From NCBI GenBank assembly GCA_001603275.1, contig LUYM01000006.1:1-64000 (forward strand): a stretch of 64,000 bases of DNA. The letters are read 5' to 3'. This stretch comes from Actinomycetales bacterium Actino_02 (GTDB lineage Bacteria > Actinomycetota > Actinomycetes > Propionibacteriales > Propionibacteriaceae). The notes under the pieces are model-generated. The model saw nothing but the letters and a program-made list of their open reading frames with translations. It did no database searches and was not told the DNA's origin. Within the stretch, counting starts at the first letter, position 1. Every line of letters starts with the position of its first letter. Below, piece by piece: positions 53,636 to 62,420 of the stretch. Position numbers and translations under genes: made by a program.

Positions 53636-53799
53636 ACTTGCCGAGCTTGTTACCGAATCGACGGGCTCGGCAAGGTCAGCCTGGCCGCCTGCGGAGTTTG
53701 TTCCTGAATGAGTGGCTCAGCGAGCCGGTTTCGGTAACAACTCCCGCGCCTCGGGGTCATGATGGCTGGGTCCGGCTCCATTCGGTAACAAGCGGCGCA
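53636..53799. repeat. Alternating copies of a GAGTTTGTTACCGAA-like unit
   Basis: This lies in the 395-bp gap before the GH3 gene, which holds no gene. GAGCTTGTTACCGAA occurs at about 53643-53657 (plus) and a diverged GAGTTTGTTCCTGAA at about 53694-53708 (plus). Inverted copies lie at about 53729-53743 (TTTCGGTAACAACTC) and 53782-53795 (ATTCGGTAACAAGC). The arms can pair in several ways. The first copy is also flanked by a CCGAGC/GCTCGG stem. Confidence 0.7.
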
Positions 53800-53895
53800 G
53801 TCCGTCCTCGTCTGCCATGGATGGCGCGCTGCGCGGCCCGCAATCGAGCGGTTTTGGCGCGAGGCCAAGACTGCGACGGGTGAGGTCGCGAGCTG

Positions 53896-53910
53896 TTGCA
53901 CTTCGTGCAA
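53896..53910. promoter_or_regulatory. TTGCACTTCGTGCAA palindrome upstream of the GH3 gene
   Basis: This perfect 15-bp dyad has a 3-base centre, about 60-75 bases before the GH3 start. It has the size and place of an operator. It does not match the ROK or LacI operators in this window, so a third regulator would be needed. Confidence 0.5.
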
Positions 53911-53970
53911 TGAGAGCGTGTTCTTTCTCCAGTGATAGCGTCCCGTGGACAACGCTGAGATGGGACTGCG

Positions 53971-56217
53971 ATGACCGACTTCCGGGATCCGAACCTGCCG
54001 CTCGAGGAGCGCATCGACGACCTGCTGGGCCGCCTCACCCTGGCCGAGAAGGTCGGCCAGATGCTGATGCTCGATGCTCGCGAAGACCTCACCGACGCGA
54101 TCGTGGCCCGGCATGCCGGCTCGATCCTGCACACTTCGCCGGAACTGCTTCCCGTCGCGCATCGGATGGCCGCCGAGCAGCGGCTGGCGATCCCGCTGCT
54201 GGTCGCCGACGACGGCATTCACGGCCACTCGTTCTGGCCGGGCGCCACCATCTTCGGTACCCAGCTGGCCATGGCCTGCTCGTGGGACGCGTCCCTGGTT
54301 GAGAGGTCGGCGCAGGTCACGGCCTCGGAGATGGCCGCCACCGGGATGCATTGGACGTTCTCGCCAGTGCTGTGCATCAGCCGCGACCTGCGCTGGGGAC
54401 GGGTGAACGAGACCTTCGGCGAAGACCCGCACCTGCTGTCGGTGCTCGGTGAAGCCATGGTGCGCGGCTACCAGGGCGACGGACTGACCGACCCCGAGGC
54501 GGTGCTGGCCTGCGCCAAGCACTTCGCCGGCTACTCCGAGACCCAGGGCGGCCGGGACGCCAGCGAGGCCGACCTGACCCCGCGCAAGCTGCGCTCCTGG
54601 TTCCTGCCCCCGTTCGAAGCTGCGGTGCGCGGCGGCGTCGGCACGGTGATGATCGGCTACCAGTCGATGGATGGCGTCCCGATCACCGCCAACCGCTGGC
54701 TTCTCAACGACGTGCTCAAGGACGAATGGGGCTTCGACGGGCTGCTGGTCACCGACTGGGACAACGTCGGACGGATGGTCTGGGAGCAGCAGATCTGCGC
54801 CGACATCGCCGAGGCGGCCGCCGTGGCGATCCGGGCCGGCAACGACGTGGTGATGACCACGCCGTCCTTCTTCGAGGGTGCGCAGGAGGCGGTCGCTCGC
54901 GGGCTGGTCACCGAGGCTGAGATCGACGAGGCCGTCCGCCGAGTGCTGCGGACGAAGTTCCGGCTGGGCCTGTTCGAGGACCCCCGACACCCTGACCTGG
55001 CTCGTCAGAGCGGGATTGGCAGCTCCGAGCGGGCCGAGTTGAACCTGCAGATCGCCCGGCGCAGCCTGGTCCTGCTCCGCAACGACGGCACGCTGCCGTT
55101 CACCCCGGACGCCGGTGCTGCCCCGCGGATCGCGGTGATCGGCCCGAACGCCGACGACCCGCAGGCCGTGCTCGGCGACTGGGCCGGCAACTCCGGCCAG
55201 GTGCCGTGGCTGCCGGACGGTCAGCCGCGGGAGATGATCGACACCGTGCTGGACGGGTTCCGGCAGCTGGTCGGCCCGGACGGGCAGGTCAGCTACGCAA
55301 TGGGCGCCGAGATCGGCGACCTGCTGCCCGATCCGGCCGGTGCCACGTTCGCCGACGGCCAGCCGCGTCCGCCGATCTTCGTGGCCGCTGCACCCAATGA
55401 GGCACTGATCGCCGAGGCCGTGGCCGCCGCGAGTGCGTCCGACTTGGCCGTGGTGGTGCTCGGCGACACCGTGGCCCTGACCGGCGAGACCTGCTCGACG
55501 GCCACCCTCGACCTGCAAGGCGGTCAGGTGGCATTGCTCGACGCGGTGGTGGCCACCGGCACCCCGACTGTGCTCGTCCTCCTTCAGGGCAAGCCGAGCA
55601 CCCTTCCCGACTCCGCCTTCGCGGCCGCGGCGATCATCGAAGGGTTCAACCCGGGCATGCGCGGCGGACGGGCGATCGCCGAACTCGTCCTGGGCCTGAT
55701 CGAGCCCAGCGGACGGCTGCCGATCTCGTTCGCCCGGCACGTCGGCCAGCAGCCGATCTACTACAACCAGATCCGCGGCCAGCACGGCGATCGGTACGCC
55801 GACCTGACCCAGGATCCGCTGTTCGCCTTTGGTGAGGGCCTGTCCTACACGACGCTGAGCTACTCAGAGCTCGCGCTGGAGTCCGCCGAACTGGCCGCTG
55901 ACGAGGTGCTGCGGTTCAGCGTCACGGTGTCGAACACCGGCAATCGGCCAGCGCTGGAGACCGTCCAGGCCTATGTCAGCGATCTGGTGACCAGTGCCAC
56001 CTGGGCCGACCAAGAACTGAAGGCCTTCACCCAGGTCGAGGTGGCGCCGGGCGCGAGCGTCCGGGTGGAGTTGGAGATCCCGGCGTCCGCGCTGACGATT
56101 GTCAACGCTCGCGGGCATCGAGTGGTCGAGCCCGGTGAGTTCGAGCTCCGCGTCGGGCACAGCTCACGCCGCGCCGATCAGCTCGTCCGTCGCTTCCGGG
56201 TCGTCGCCTCGGCCTAA
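53971..56217 (+). CDS. GH3-family beta-glycosidase
   Basis: The 748-residue enzyme has the three-domain GH3 layout: a TIM barrel (about 1-330), an alpha/beta sandwich (about 380-560) and a C-terminal fibronectin-III-like domain (about 640-745). The nucleophile Asp lies in LLVTDWDNVG. Substrate-binding CAKHFAGYSE and RDLRWGRVNETFGEDP are intact. No signal peptide is seen, so it cuts imported oligosaccharides, most likely beta-glucosides or xylosides. It precedes the ROK gene and ABC importer and is probably part of the same glycan-use locus. Confidence 0.92.
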   Translation: MTDFRDPNLPLEERIDDLLGRLTLAEKVGQMLMLDAREDLTDAIVARHAGSILHTSPELLPVAHRMAAEQRLAIPLLVADDGIHGHSFWPGATIFGTQLAMACSWDASLVERSAQVTASEMAATGMHWTFSPVLCISRDLRWGRVNETFGEDPHLLSVLGEAMVRGYQGDGLTDPEAVLACAKHFAGYSETQGGRDASEADLTPRKLRSWFLPPFEAAVRGGVGTVMIGYQSMDGVPITANRWLLNDVLKDEWGFDGLLVTDWDNVGRMVWEQQICADIAEAAAVAIRAGNDVVMTTPSFFEGAQEAVARGLVTEAEIDEAVRRVLRTKFRLGLFEDPRHPDLARQSGIGSSERAELNLQIARRSLVLLRNDGTLPFTPDAGAAPRIAVIGPNADDPQAVLGDWAGNSGQVPWLPDGQPREMIDTVLDGFRQLVGPDGQVSYAMGAEIGDLLPDPAGATFADGQPRPPIFVAAAPNEALIAEAVAAASASDLAVVVLGDTVALTGETCSTATLDLQGGQVALLDAVVATGTPTVLVLLQGKPSTLPDSAFAAAAIIEGFNPGMRGGRAIAELVLGLIEPSGRLPISFARHVGQQPIYYNQIRGQHGDRYADLTQDPLFAFGEGLSYTTLSYSELALESAELAADEVLRFSVTVSNTGNRPALETVQAYVSDLVTSATWADQELKAFTQVEVAPGASVRVELEIPASALTIVNARGHRVVEPGEFELRVGHSSRRADQLVRRFRVVASA

Positions 56218-56256
56218 TCAGCGGTCTCGGCAGCGGTCTCGGCAGCGAGCCGTCCT

Positions 56257-56363
56257 CGCAGAGAAGGGGACAGTCCCCTTTTCTGCGCGCCAGTCCGGGT
56301 CGGCGGGGACGGTTCTTTTTTGGTCCGCCGCCCGACTTCGTGGACGGTATTGGAACCGTCCCC
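56257..56363. repeat. Cluster of three GGGGAC-family palindromes
   Basis: CGCAGAGAAGGGGAC and GTCCCCTTTTCTGCG form one palindrome (56257-56287). GGGGACGGTTC (56305-56315) pairs with GAACCGTCCCC (56353-56363), the latter being the end of the 23-mer beginning TGGACGGTATTGGAACCG (56341). It lies between the GH3 and ROK genes. A 12-bp tandem duplication (GCGGTCTCGGCA, 56221-56244) precedes the cluster. Confidence 0.85.
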
Positions 56364-56432
56364 TTCGTTGCGGGGGAGGGGCTCTTGGTGAGCGCCGGTC
56401 GAGGCCATCCGGACCACGACCGGACGAAACTC

Positions 56433-56482
56433 TTGACGCTTTCCTTACGACGTGAATATAGTTTCCTCACATCGTGAGGAAA
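56433..56482 (+). promoter_or_regulatory. ROK-operon promoter with two operators
   Basis: TTGACG (56433-56438) and TATAGT (56457-56462) are spaced by 18 bases. A perfect 21-bp dyad, TTTCCTCAC-ATC-GTGAGGAAA, lies at 56462-56482 just after the -10. A diverged copy, TTTCCTTAC-GAC-GTGAATATA, occupies the spacer (56440-56460) exactly 22 bp upstream, so two repressor dimers would sit on the same face. Confidence 0.8.
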
Positions 56483-56489
56483 GGGTGTC

Positions 56490-57686
56490 ATGGCTGCCAC
56501 CGTCGAGCATCTGAGGCGTGCGAACCGAGCCCGGGTGCTGGAGCAACTGGTGTATTCCGGCTCGATGAGCCGAACGGTCCTCGGCCGTCGGCTGGAGCTG
56601 TCCTCGGGCGGCATCACCAACATCGTCGACGACCTGGTCGCCGACGGCCTGGTGGTGGAAGAGGGCACCCGGGCCACCCGCGGACGCCCGGTGACGCTGC
56701 TCAAGCCGAACGCGGAGGCGGCGCTGTTCATCGGTGCCGAGGTCGGCGAGCGGGACGTCGCCGTTGAACTCTTCGATCTCTCGATGACCCTGCGTGAGTC
56801 CGCCAGCAGAGAATTGCGCGACGGCCGGTCCGATCCGGCCCTGGTCGGAGCCCTGCTGCGCGACGCCGTGGACGAGATCGTCTCCCGGCACCCGGGACGG
56901 GTGAACGGGATCGGCCTGGCCGTGCCGGGCACCGTCGAGACGCCGGCCGACGGCGGCAGCCCGATCGTGTACGCGCCCAGCCTGGGTTGGAAGCCGACGC
57001 CGGTCTCGGTGCTGCTGGATGCCGAGATCCCGGTGTACGCCGAGAACGCGACCAGCGTCACCGCCTTGGCCGAGCAACGACTCAACCGGGACGACCACCG
57101 CTCCCACTTCACCGTGGCGCACCTGGGGCGCTGGGTGGGCCTCGGCGCGGTGATGAACGGCGAGCTCGTCCGGGGCAGCAATGGGATGGCCGGCCAGTGG
57201 GGCCACACCACGGTCGAGCCGACCGGCCCCTTGTGCCGCTGCGGATCCCGCGGCTGCCTGGAGTCCTTGGTGGGCGCAGAAGCGCTCCTGGGACAGTGGC
57301 ACGCCGCCGGCGGACCCGACCAGACGGGATCCGGCTGGGATCGGATCACGGCGCTGTGTGAGGCCGCGCGCGACGGCGATCCGATCGCCTCCGGGGTGAT
57401 CACCGATGCCCTGCAGCGGCTGGGCATCTCGCTCGGCAACGTCATCACTCTGCTCAACCCGGAGCGGGTGTTCATCTCCGGCTGGGTCGGACTGAGGCTG
57501 ATGCACTACTTCGGCGCAGAGCTGGACGCGGCCGTGAAGTCCCACGCCTTCGGTCCCAGCACGAAGACCCTCCAGATCGTCCCCACCAGCTTCGGCGGCG
57601 ACACCACCGCTGTCGGAGCAGCCCTCATTCCGCTGGCCCGGTTCATCGAAGAGATCGCCGCCGGGTCGGCCAAGTCAGTTTCCTGA
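56490..57686 (+). CDS. ROK-family transcriptional repressor
   Basis: The 398-residue protein has an N-terminal winged helix (about 8-70, with SRTVLGRRLELSSGGITNIVDDL) and a ROK sugar-kinase-like domain. The zinc-binding CRCGSRGCLE lies near residue 250. GIGLAVPGTVE and ENATSVTALAE fit the sugar and phosphate loops. It is first in an operon with an ABC sugar importer and a GH5 gene. The operators in its own promoter imply autorepression relieved by the imported sugar. Confidence 0.92.
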   Translation: MAATVEHLRRANRARVLEQLVYSGSMSRTVLGRRLELSSGGITNIVDDLVADGLVVEEGTRATRGRPVTLLKPNAEAALFIGAEVGERDVAVELFDLSMTLRESASRELRDGRSDPALVGALLRDAVDEIVSRHPGRVNGIGLAVPGTVETPADGGSPIVYAPSLGWKPTPVSVLLDAEIPVYAENATSVTALAEQRLNRDDHRSHFTVAHLGRWVGLGAVMNGELVRGSNGMAGQWGHTTVEPTGPLCRCGSRGCLESLVGAEALLGQWHAAGGPDQTGSGWDRITALCEAARDGDPIASGVITDALQRLGISLGNVITLLNPERVFISGWVGLRLMHYFGAELDAAVKSHAFGPSTKTLQIVPTSFGGDTTAVGAALIPLARFIEEIAAGSAKSVS

Positions 57687-57715
57687 CCACAGCAGCAAGA
57701 AGACAAGGAGAAGCA

Positions 57716-58996
57716 ATGATGCACTCACGCAGAGCCGCAACTGCTCTTGTGGCGACACTCATCCTGGCCACGTCGGCCGGCTGCGCCGCGGGCTCCGCGG
57801 CGTCGTCCACACCGTCGGGGAGCACGTCCGCGAGCAGTAGCGCGGCCGCCTACGGAAAGACGCTCACCGTCTGGGTGATGGGCGACTCGGCCACCAAGTT
57901 CGAGCAGCTGATCACACCGTTCGAGACCCAGACCGGGATCGACGTCACCGTCGAGGCGATCCCGTGGGACAGCGTCAATGACCGGCTGACCAGCGCCGTC
58001 GCCTCCGGCAAGGGCCCGGACGTGACGCAGATCGGACTGTCCCAGCTGGCCAGCTTCCTCAAGGGGGACGCTCTGGCCGACGTGTCAGCCGACCTGGCCG
58101 CCTACCCGAACCTCGCCGAGTCCAACTTCCCCAGTGCCGTGGCCAATAAGGCGCTGAACCCGTCCGGTGGCGTCTACTCGGTGCCGTGGATCGCCGACAC
58201 CCGGGTGCTGTTCTACCGATCCGACCTGCTGAGCGCCGCCGGCATCTCCGCCCCGCCGAAGACCTGGGACGAGCTCCGCGCCGACGCCAAGAAGCTGACC
58301 GACAAGGCCGCCAAGCGCTACGGCTACTACATCCCGCAGTGGGACGCTCCGCTGCCGGTGACCTACACCTGGCAGGCCGGTGGCGAGATCATGACCGACG
58401 GCAAGGTCGACGTCACCAGTAGCGCCTTCACCAAGGCCGCCGATCACTACCTGGGCCTGTACGCCGATGGTTCGGTGCCGACCGCGTCCGACTTCGACCA
58501 GACCACGGGCTTCATCAGCGGCTCGGTCGCCATGCTGGTCTCCGGCCCGTACCTGGCGAAGGCCGTGGCCGAACAGGCCCCCGATCTGGACGGCAAGTGG
58601 AGTGTGGCCACCGTCCCGACCGATGCCAGCGGGACCTCGCTGTACGCCGGCTCCAACCTCGGCGTCTGGAAGAACACCACCAACAAGGTCGGCGCTCTGA
58701 TGCTGCTGAACTACCTGGCCGATCCGGCAACGCAGGTCTCCTGGTACACCAGCAACGGTGACCTGCCTGCTGCCACCGCCGCCTACCAGGACGCCAAGCT
58801 CAGCGGTGACCCGCTGGTCAAGGTCTACGCCGAACAGCTGAAGGACGCCCGGCTGCTGCCGGTCAGCACCAAGTGGGACGCCGCCAGCAGCGAGATCCTC
58901 ACCGCGCTGAACAAGATTGCGGTCTCCGGTGCCGATAAGGCCTCGACCTTGAAGGCTTTGGCCGACAAGGTGGCCACCATCAACGCCGGTAACTGA
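57716..58996 (+). CDS. ABC sugar-importer substrate-binding lipoprotein
   Basis: The 426-residue protein has a lipoprotein signal ending SAGC (Cys23) and a Ser/Thr-rich spacer. A class-1 extracellular solute-binding domain (SBP_bac_1) follows, with TLTVWVMGDSATKFEQL at its start and GGVYSVPWIADTRVLFYR. ATG 57716 follows AGGAG. It captures an oligosaccharide for the two permeases downstream. A stable hairpin just after its stop may let it be made in excess. The substrate is not determinable. Confidence 0.93.
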   Translation: MMHSRRAATALVATLILATSAGCAAGSAASSTPSGSTSASSSAAAYGKTLTVWVMGDSATKFEQLITPFETQTGIDVTVEAIPWDSVNDRLTSAVASGKGPDVTQIGLSQLASFLKGDALADVSADLAAYPNLAESNFPSAVANKALNPSGGVYSVPWIADTRVLFYRSDLLSAAGISAPPKTWDELRADAKKLTDKAAKRYGYYIPQWDAPLPVTYTWQAGGEIMTDGKVDVTSSAFTKAADHYLGLYADGSVPTASDFDQTTGFISGSVAMLVSGPYLAKAVAEQAPDLDGKWSVATVPTDASGTSLYAGSNLGVWKNTTNKVGALMLLNYLADPATQVSWYTSNGDLPAATAAYQDAKLSGDPLVKVYAEQLKDARLLPVSTKWDAASSEILTALNKIAVSGADKASTLKALADKVATINAGN

Positions 58997-59007
58997 CCCC
59001 GCTCCCG

Positions 59008-59042
59008 GTCCGGCTCTCCATCCCCTAGGCGGAGAGCCGGAC
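59008..59042. repeat. Intercistronic 12-bp hairpin
   Basis: GTCCGGCTCTCC and GGAGAGCCGGAC flank an 11-base loop between the binding-protein and permease genes. Such hairpins often stabilise the upstream message or reduce read-through, giving more binding protein than permease. Confidence 0.8.
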
Positions 59043-59061
59043 CCCCTTCACAGGAATCACC

Positions 59062-60027
59062 ATGCAGAACCCACCCGTCCCAGTCGGCGCCAAGGCCGGC
59101 CAGCCGAGACACCTCTCGCGCCGACGTTCGGTCCGCGCCGGGAGCCGACGCCAGCCGACCAGCCGTTGGGCGGGGTGGGGCTTTGCGCTTCCCGCGCTGG
59201 TGCTGGTGGCGGTCTTCGGCCTGATGCCGATCCTGGTGGCCGCGGCGGTGAGCTTCACTGACCTGGACATCGGCGGGTTGGCCCATCCGGAGACGATCCG
59301 GCTGGTCGGAGCCGAGAACTACCTCACCCTCGCCGCCGATCCGGAGTTCTGGTCCGCCTTCGCCCTGACGGCCGGCTATGTGGTGGTCGGTGTTCCGCTG
59401 ATCACCGTGCTGGCCCTGGCCGTGGCAACCGGCCTGAACCGTAACGGTGGCCGGTTCTACCGGCTGCTCCGGACCCTCTATTTCCTGCCGGCGGTCACCG
59501 CGCTGGTGGCCATCTCGGTGATCTGGAAGTACATGTTCAACGGCCAGTTCGGCCTGTTCAACTGGCTGCTCGACCTCGCCGGCCTGCCGGCGGTGAACTG
59601 GCTCTCCGACCCCACCTCGGCACAGATCGCCGTCGGGATGGTCGCCGTCTGGCGCGCCATCGGGCTGAACTCGATCATTCTGCTGGCCGCCCTCCAAGGG
59701 GTGCCGGACGATCAGCTCGAGGCGGCCGCCCTGGACGGAGCCGGCCCGGTGCGTCGCTACCTCCATGTGGTCCTGCCTCAGATCCGGTTTGCCCTCGGCT
59801 TCGTGGTGATGACCACCCTGATCGGCTGGCTGCAGTTCTTCGACGAACCGTTCGTGCTGACCGACGGCGGACCGGTGGGGGCGACCACGTCGCTGTCGCT
59901 GTTCTTGTTCAAGCGCGGTTTCCGGCTCAACGAGTTCGGCTACGCCAGTGCCGGCTCGATCGTCCTGCTGGTCACGATCGCCGCGGTGACTCTGATCCAA
60001 CTCCGGCTGAGGAGGGCTAATGACTAG
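59062..60027 (+). CDS. ABC sugar-importer permease 1 (MalF-like)
   Basis: The 321-residue inner-membrane subunit has a long basic N-terminal region (about 1-35) and then six membrane helices. The EAA loop that docks the ATPase reads EAAALDGAGPVRRYLHVVLPQ. It ends with an 8-bp overlap into the next permease gene. No ATP-binding subunit gene is present, so a shared MsmK-type ATPase must power the importer. Confidence 0.93.
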   Translation: MQNPPVPVGAKAGQPRHLSRRRSVRAGSRRQPTSRWAGWGFALPALVLVAVFGLMPILVAAAVSFTDLDIGGLAHPETIRLVGAENYLTLAADPEFWSAFALTAGYVVVGVPLITVLALAVATGLNRNGGRFYRLLRTLYFLPAVTALVAISVIWKYMFNGQFGLFNWLLDLAGLPAVNWLSDPTSAQIAVGMVAVWRAIGLNSIILLAALQGVPDDQLEAAALDGAGPVRRYLHVVLPQIRFALGFVVMTTLIGWLQFFDEPFVLTDGGPVGATTSLSLFLFKRGFRLNEFGYASAGSIVLLVTIAAVTLIQLRLRRAND

Positions 60028-60862
60028 CACCAGGAGTCGCCGCAAGGCTCGGGAGCGGGTGGGGACGGTCCTCATCGCGGTGCCGTTGACTCTGGGCGCC
60101 CTGATCTGCGCGCTGCCCTTCGTCTGGATGGTGGCGAACTCGGTGAAGACTCGCGCCGAGGCGGTCAGCTACCCGCCGCAGCTCCTGCCGTCCCAATGGA
60201 CGTTCGCGGCTTACGTGAAGCTGTTCACCGAGCTGGACTTCCTGCACTACACGCTCAACACCGTCGCCCTGGTCGCTCTGGGCCTGGTCGGCCTGCTGCT
60301 CACCGCCATGGCCGGGTACGGTTTCGCCAAGTTCAAGGGACGAGCGCTGGGCTGGGGCTTCTTCGCTGTGCTGATGACGATGATGATTCCGGCCCAGGTC
60401 ACCATGATCCCGACCTACCTGGTGGTCAACGCCGCCGGCCTCACCAACAACCTGGTCGGGATCGCGCTGCCGACCCTGGTGAGCGCGTTCGGCGTCTTCC
60501 TGTTCCGCCAGTTCATGATCACCATTCCCGATTCACTTCTCGAGGCGGCCCGCATCGACGGGGCCTCGGAGCTGCGGATCTTCTTCGCGATCGCACTGCC
60601 GATCTCGCGGCCGATTCTGATCGTCCAGGGGCTGCTGACGGTGATCGCGTCCTGGAACAGCTTCCTGTGGCCGCTGATCCTCTCGTCCAGCCAACGCACC
60701 TATACGCTCTCGGTCGGGCTGTCCCTGCTCAACAAGCAGATCACGACCGACCCCACAGTGCAGATGGCCGGAGCGGCGTTGATGACGCTGCCGATCATCG
60801 TGCTGTTCTTCCTTGCCCAGCGGCACATTGTGGCCGGTTTTACGATGTCGGGGATCAAATGA
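60020..60862 (+). CDS. ABC sugar-importer permease 2 (MalG-like)
   Basis: The 280-residue inner-membrane subunit has six helices and the EAA loop EAARIDGASELRIFFAIALPI. It forms the channel with permease 1. Its stop overlaps the GH5 ATG (ATGA), so transport and cutting are coupled in translation. Confidence 0.93.
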   Translation: MTSTRSRRKARERVGTVLIAVPLTLGALICALPFVWMVANSVKTRAEAVSYPPQLLPSQWTFAAYVKLFTELDFLHYTLNTVALVALGLVGLLLTAMAGYGFAKFKGRALGWGFFAVLMTMMIPAQVTMIPTYLVVNAAGLTNNLVGIALPTLVSAFGVFLFRQFMITIPDSLLEAARIDGASELRIFFAIALPISRPILIVQGLLTVIASWNSFLWPLILSSSQRTYTLSVGLSLLNKQITTDPTVQMAGAALMTLPIIVLFFLAQRHIVAGFTMSGIK

Positions 60863-62274
60863 CCGGTTACCTCACCTGCGTCGACGGCCGCTTCGTCGAC
60901 GGCGACGGACCACGGCGGCTTCGCGGGATCGGGCTGGGCAACTGGCTGGTTCCCGAGGGCTACATGTGGGGCCTGCCGGCCACGGCCACCGCGCCACGCC
61001 AGATCGAAGGCCTCGTGGCCGCCGTCCTCGGCCGCGACGGTGCCGCGCAGTTTTGGGATCGCTGGCGCCGTGAGTACGTCAGCGACCTCGACCTGGCCGA
61101 GCTCGCTGGGGCCGGCTTCGATCACGTCCGGCTGCCGCTGAGTTGGCGGCTGCTGATCAGGGTGGACGGCACCCTGATCGAGGACGGCTTCGTCCATCTC
61201 GATCGCTTCATCGACGCCTGTGCCCGGCACGGGCTCGGCGTGGTGCTCGATCTGCACGCCGCGCCGGGCGGTCAGACCGGCTCCAACATCGACGACTCCG
61301 CCGGGCTGCCGGAGCTCTTCCTCGACCCGCACTGGAGACGGCTCACCGTGCGGCTGTGGCGGGCCATCGCCGAGCGCTACGCGCAATCGACGACCGTCCT
61401 GGCCTATGACCTGCTCAACGAGCCACTGCCCTATCACTGGGCCGACGACTTCGGTGATGACCTGATGGGGCTCTATCGCGAGCTGACCGCAGCCGTCCGG
61501 GAGGTCGATCAGCACCACCTGCTGATGTACGAGGGGACGCGCTGGGCGACCGACTTCTCGGGGTTCACCAGCCGCCTGGACGACAACTCGGCGCTGCAGT
61601 TCCACAAGTACTGGTCGCGTCCGGATCAGGGCAGTCTGAGCCACTTCCTGGAGGTGGCCGGACGCCTGGACGTCCCGCTGTACATGGGGGAGGGCGGCGA
61701 GAACACGCTGGATTGGAACGCTGCTGCGGTCGCGCTCTACGAGCGGCTCGGCATCTCCTGGTGCATCTGGCCGTACAAGACCATCGGTCGGGCCACCTCG
61801 CTGTGTTCGATCCAGCCGCCGACGGACTGGGCGGCCTTCACCGGTTTCGAGTCCGGCCGCAGCTCAGCCGATGACCGGGCTCGGGCGGCGCAGGCGTTGG
61901 CCGAGCTCGAGGACCGGCTGTTGACCCGTCCCGAGCAGCTCAACCGTCCGCTGTTCCACACCTTGATGAGGAAGCCGCCGCTGCGGCTACCGGCACCCGC
62001 CTTCGCGCTGGCCTCGCCGGGGGTCGAGGTGCATTGGCCCGATGACTTCGACTTCTCCGGCGGCCAGGACCCGGATACGGCTCTGGCGGCGGCGGTGGTG
62101 CTGCCCACGGGCGGCCTGGTCGAGTACTCGATCAGCGCGCCGCCCGGCGACATCGCCGCGGTCGTCGCCGAAGGCGAGGTCCGCATCGAGGTCGAGAGTG
62201 CGGCGGGCGCTCACCGGATCCGAGTCTGCGCGGACCGTCCCGCTGTGTTGCGGGCTGTAGTCGTCGCCGACTAG
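60859..62274 (+). CDS. GH5-family glycoside hydrolase
   Basis: ATG 60859 overlaps the permease stop. The 471-residue enzyme has a TIM barrel (about 15-340) of glycoside hydrolase family 5. The acid/base Glu lies in AYDLLNEPL and the nucleophile Glu in YMGEGGEN. A C-terminal beta-rich region (about 385-471) follows. No signal peptide is present, so it works in the cytoplasm on imported oligosaccharides. The subfamily, and hence whether it cuts beta-1,3-, 1,4- or 1,6-glucan or other beta-linked glycans, cannot be fixed from sequence. Confidence 0.9.
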   Translation: MTGYLTCVDGRFVDGDGPRRLRGIGLGNWLVPEGYMWGLPATATAPRQIEGLVAAVLGRDGAAQFWDRWRREYVSDLDLAELAGAGFDHVRLPLSWRLLIRVDGTLIEDGFVHLDRFIDACARHGLGVVLDLHAAPGGQTGSNIDDSAGLPELFLDPHWRRLTVRLWRAIAERYAQSTTVLAYDLLNEPLPYHWADDFGDDLMGLYRELTAAVREVDQHHLLMYEGTRWATDFSGFTSRLDDNSALQFHKYWSRPDQGSLSHFLEVAGRLDVPLYMGEGGENTLDWNAAAVALYERLGISWCIWPYKTIGRATSLCSIQPPTDWAAFTGFESGRSSADDRARAAQALAELEDRLLTRPEQLNRPLFHTLMRKPPLRLPAPAFALASPGVEVHWPDDFDFSGGQDPDTALAAAVVLPTGGLVEYSISAPPGDIAAVVAEGEVRIEVESAAGAHRIRVCADRPAVLRAVVVAD

Positions 62275-62305
62275 GCAGGCGACCGAACCGTCGTCCGCAG
62301 AGGAC

Positions 62306-62400
62306 GGGGACGGTTCCTTTTTCGTCCACCCACTAGCCCTCGTGGACGGTATTGGAACCGTCCCCGTTGGACCGGGCTGGACGGTAATGGAACCGTCCCC
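62306..62400. repeat. Three GGGGACGGTTCC-family elements
   Basis: GGGGACGGTTCC (62306-62317) pairs with GGAACCGTCCCC (62354-62365), the end of a TGGACGGTATTGGAACCG-type 23-mer (62343-62365). The TGGACGGTAATGGAACCG-type 23-mer follows at 62378-62400. The first pair repeats the layout found at 56305-56363. The cluster lies between the convergent GH5 and GH63-like genes and may form their terminators. Confidence 0.88.
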
Positions 62401-62420
62401 TTTCGTCCCGGAGGAGGGGC

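Noticed and set aside
53650-55785. 711-codon minus-strand frame opposite the GH3 gene
   Set aside because: Antisense to a well-conserved GH3 enzyme with no ribosome binding site or family features.
56221-56244. 12-bp tandem repeat GCGGTCTCGGCA
   Set aside because: Only two units at the end of the GH3 gene. Likely a local slippage product with no assigned role.
60196-60858. GH5 gene beginning at 60196
   Set aside because: The extra 221 codons overlap permease 2 in another frame and show no GH5 similarity. ATG 60859 overlaps the permease stop as expected.
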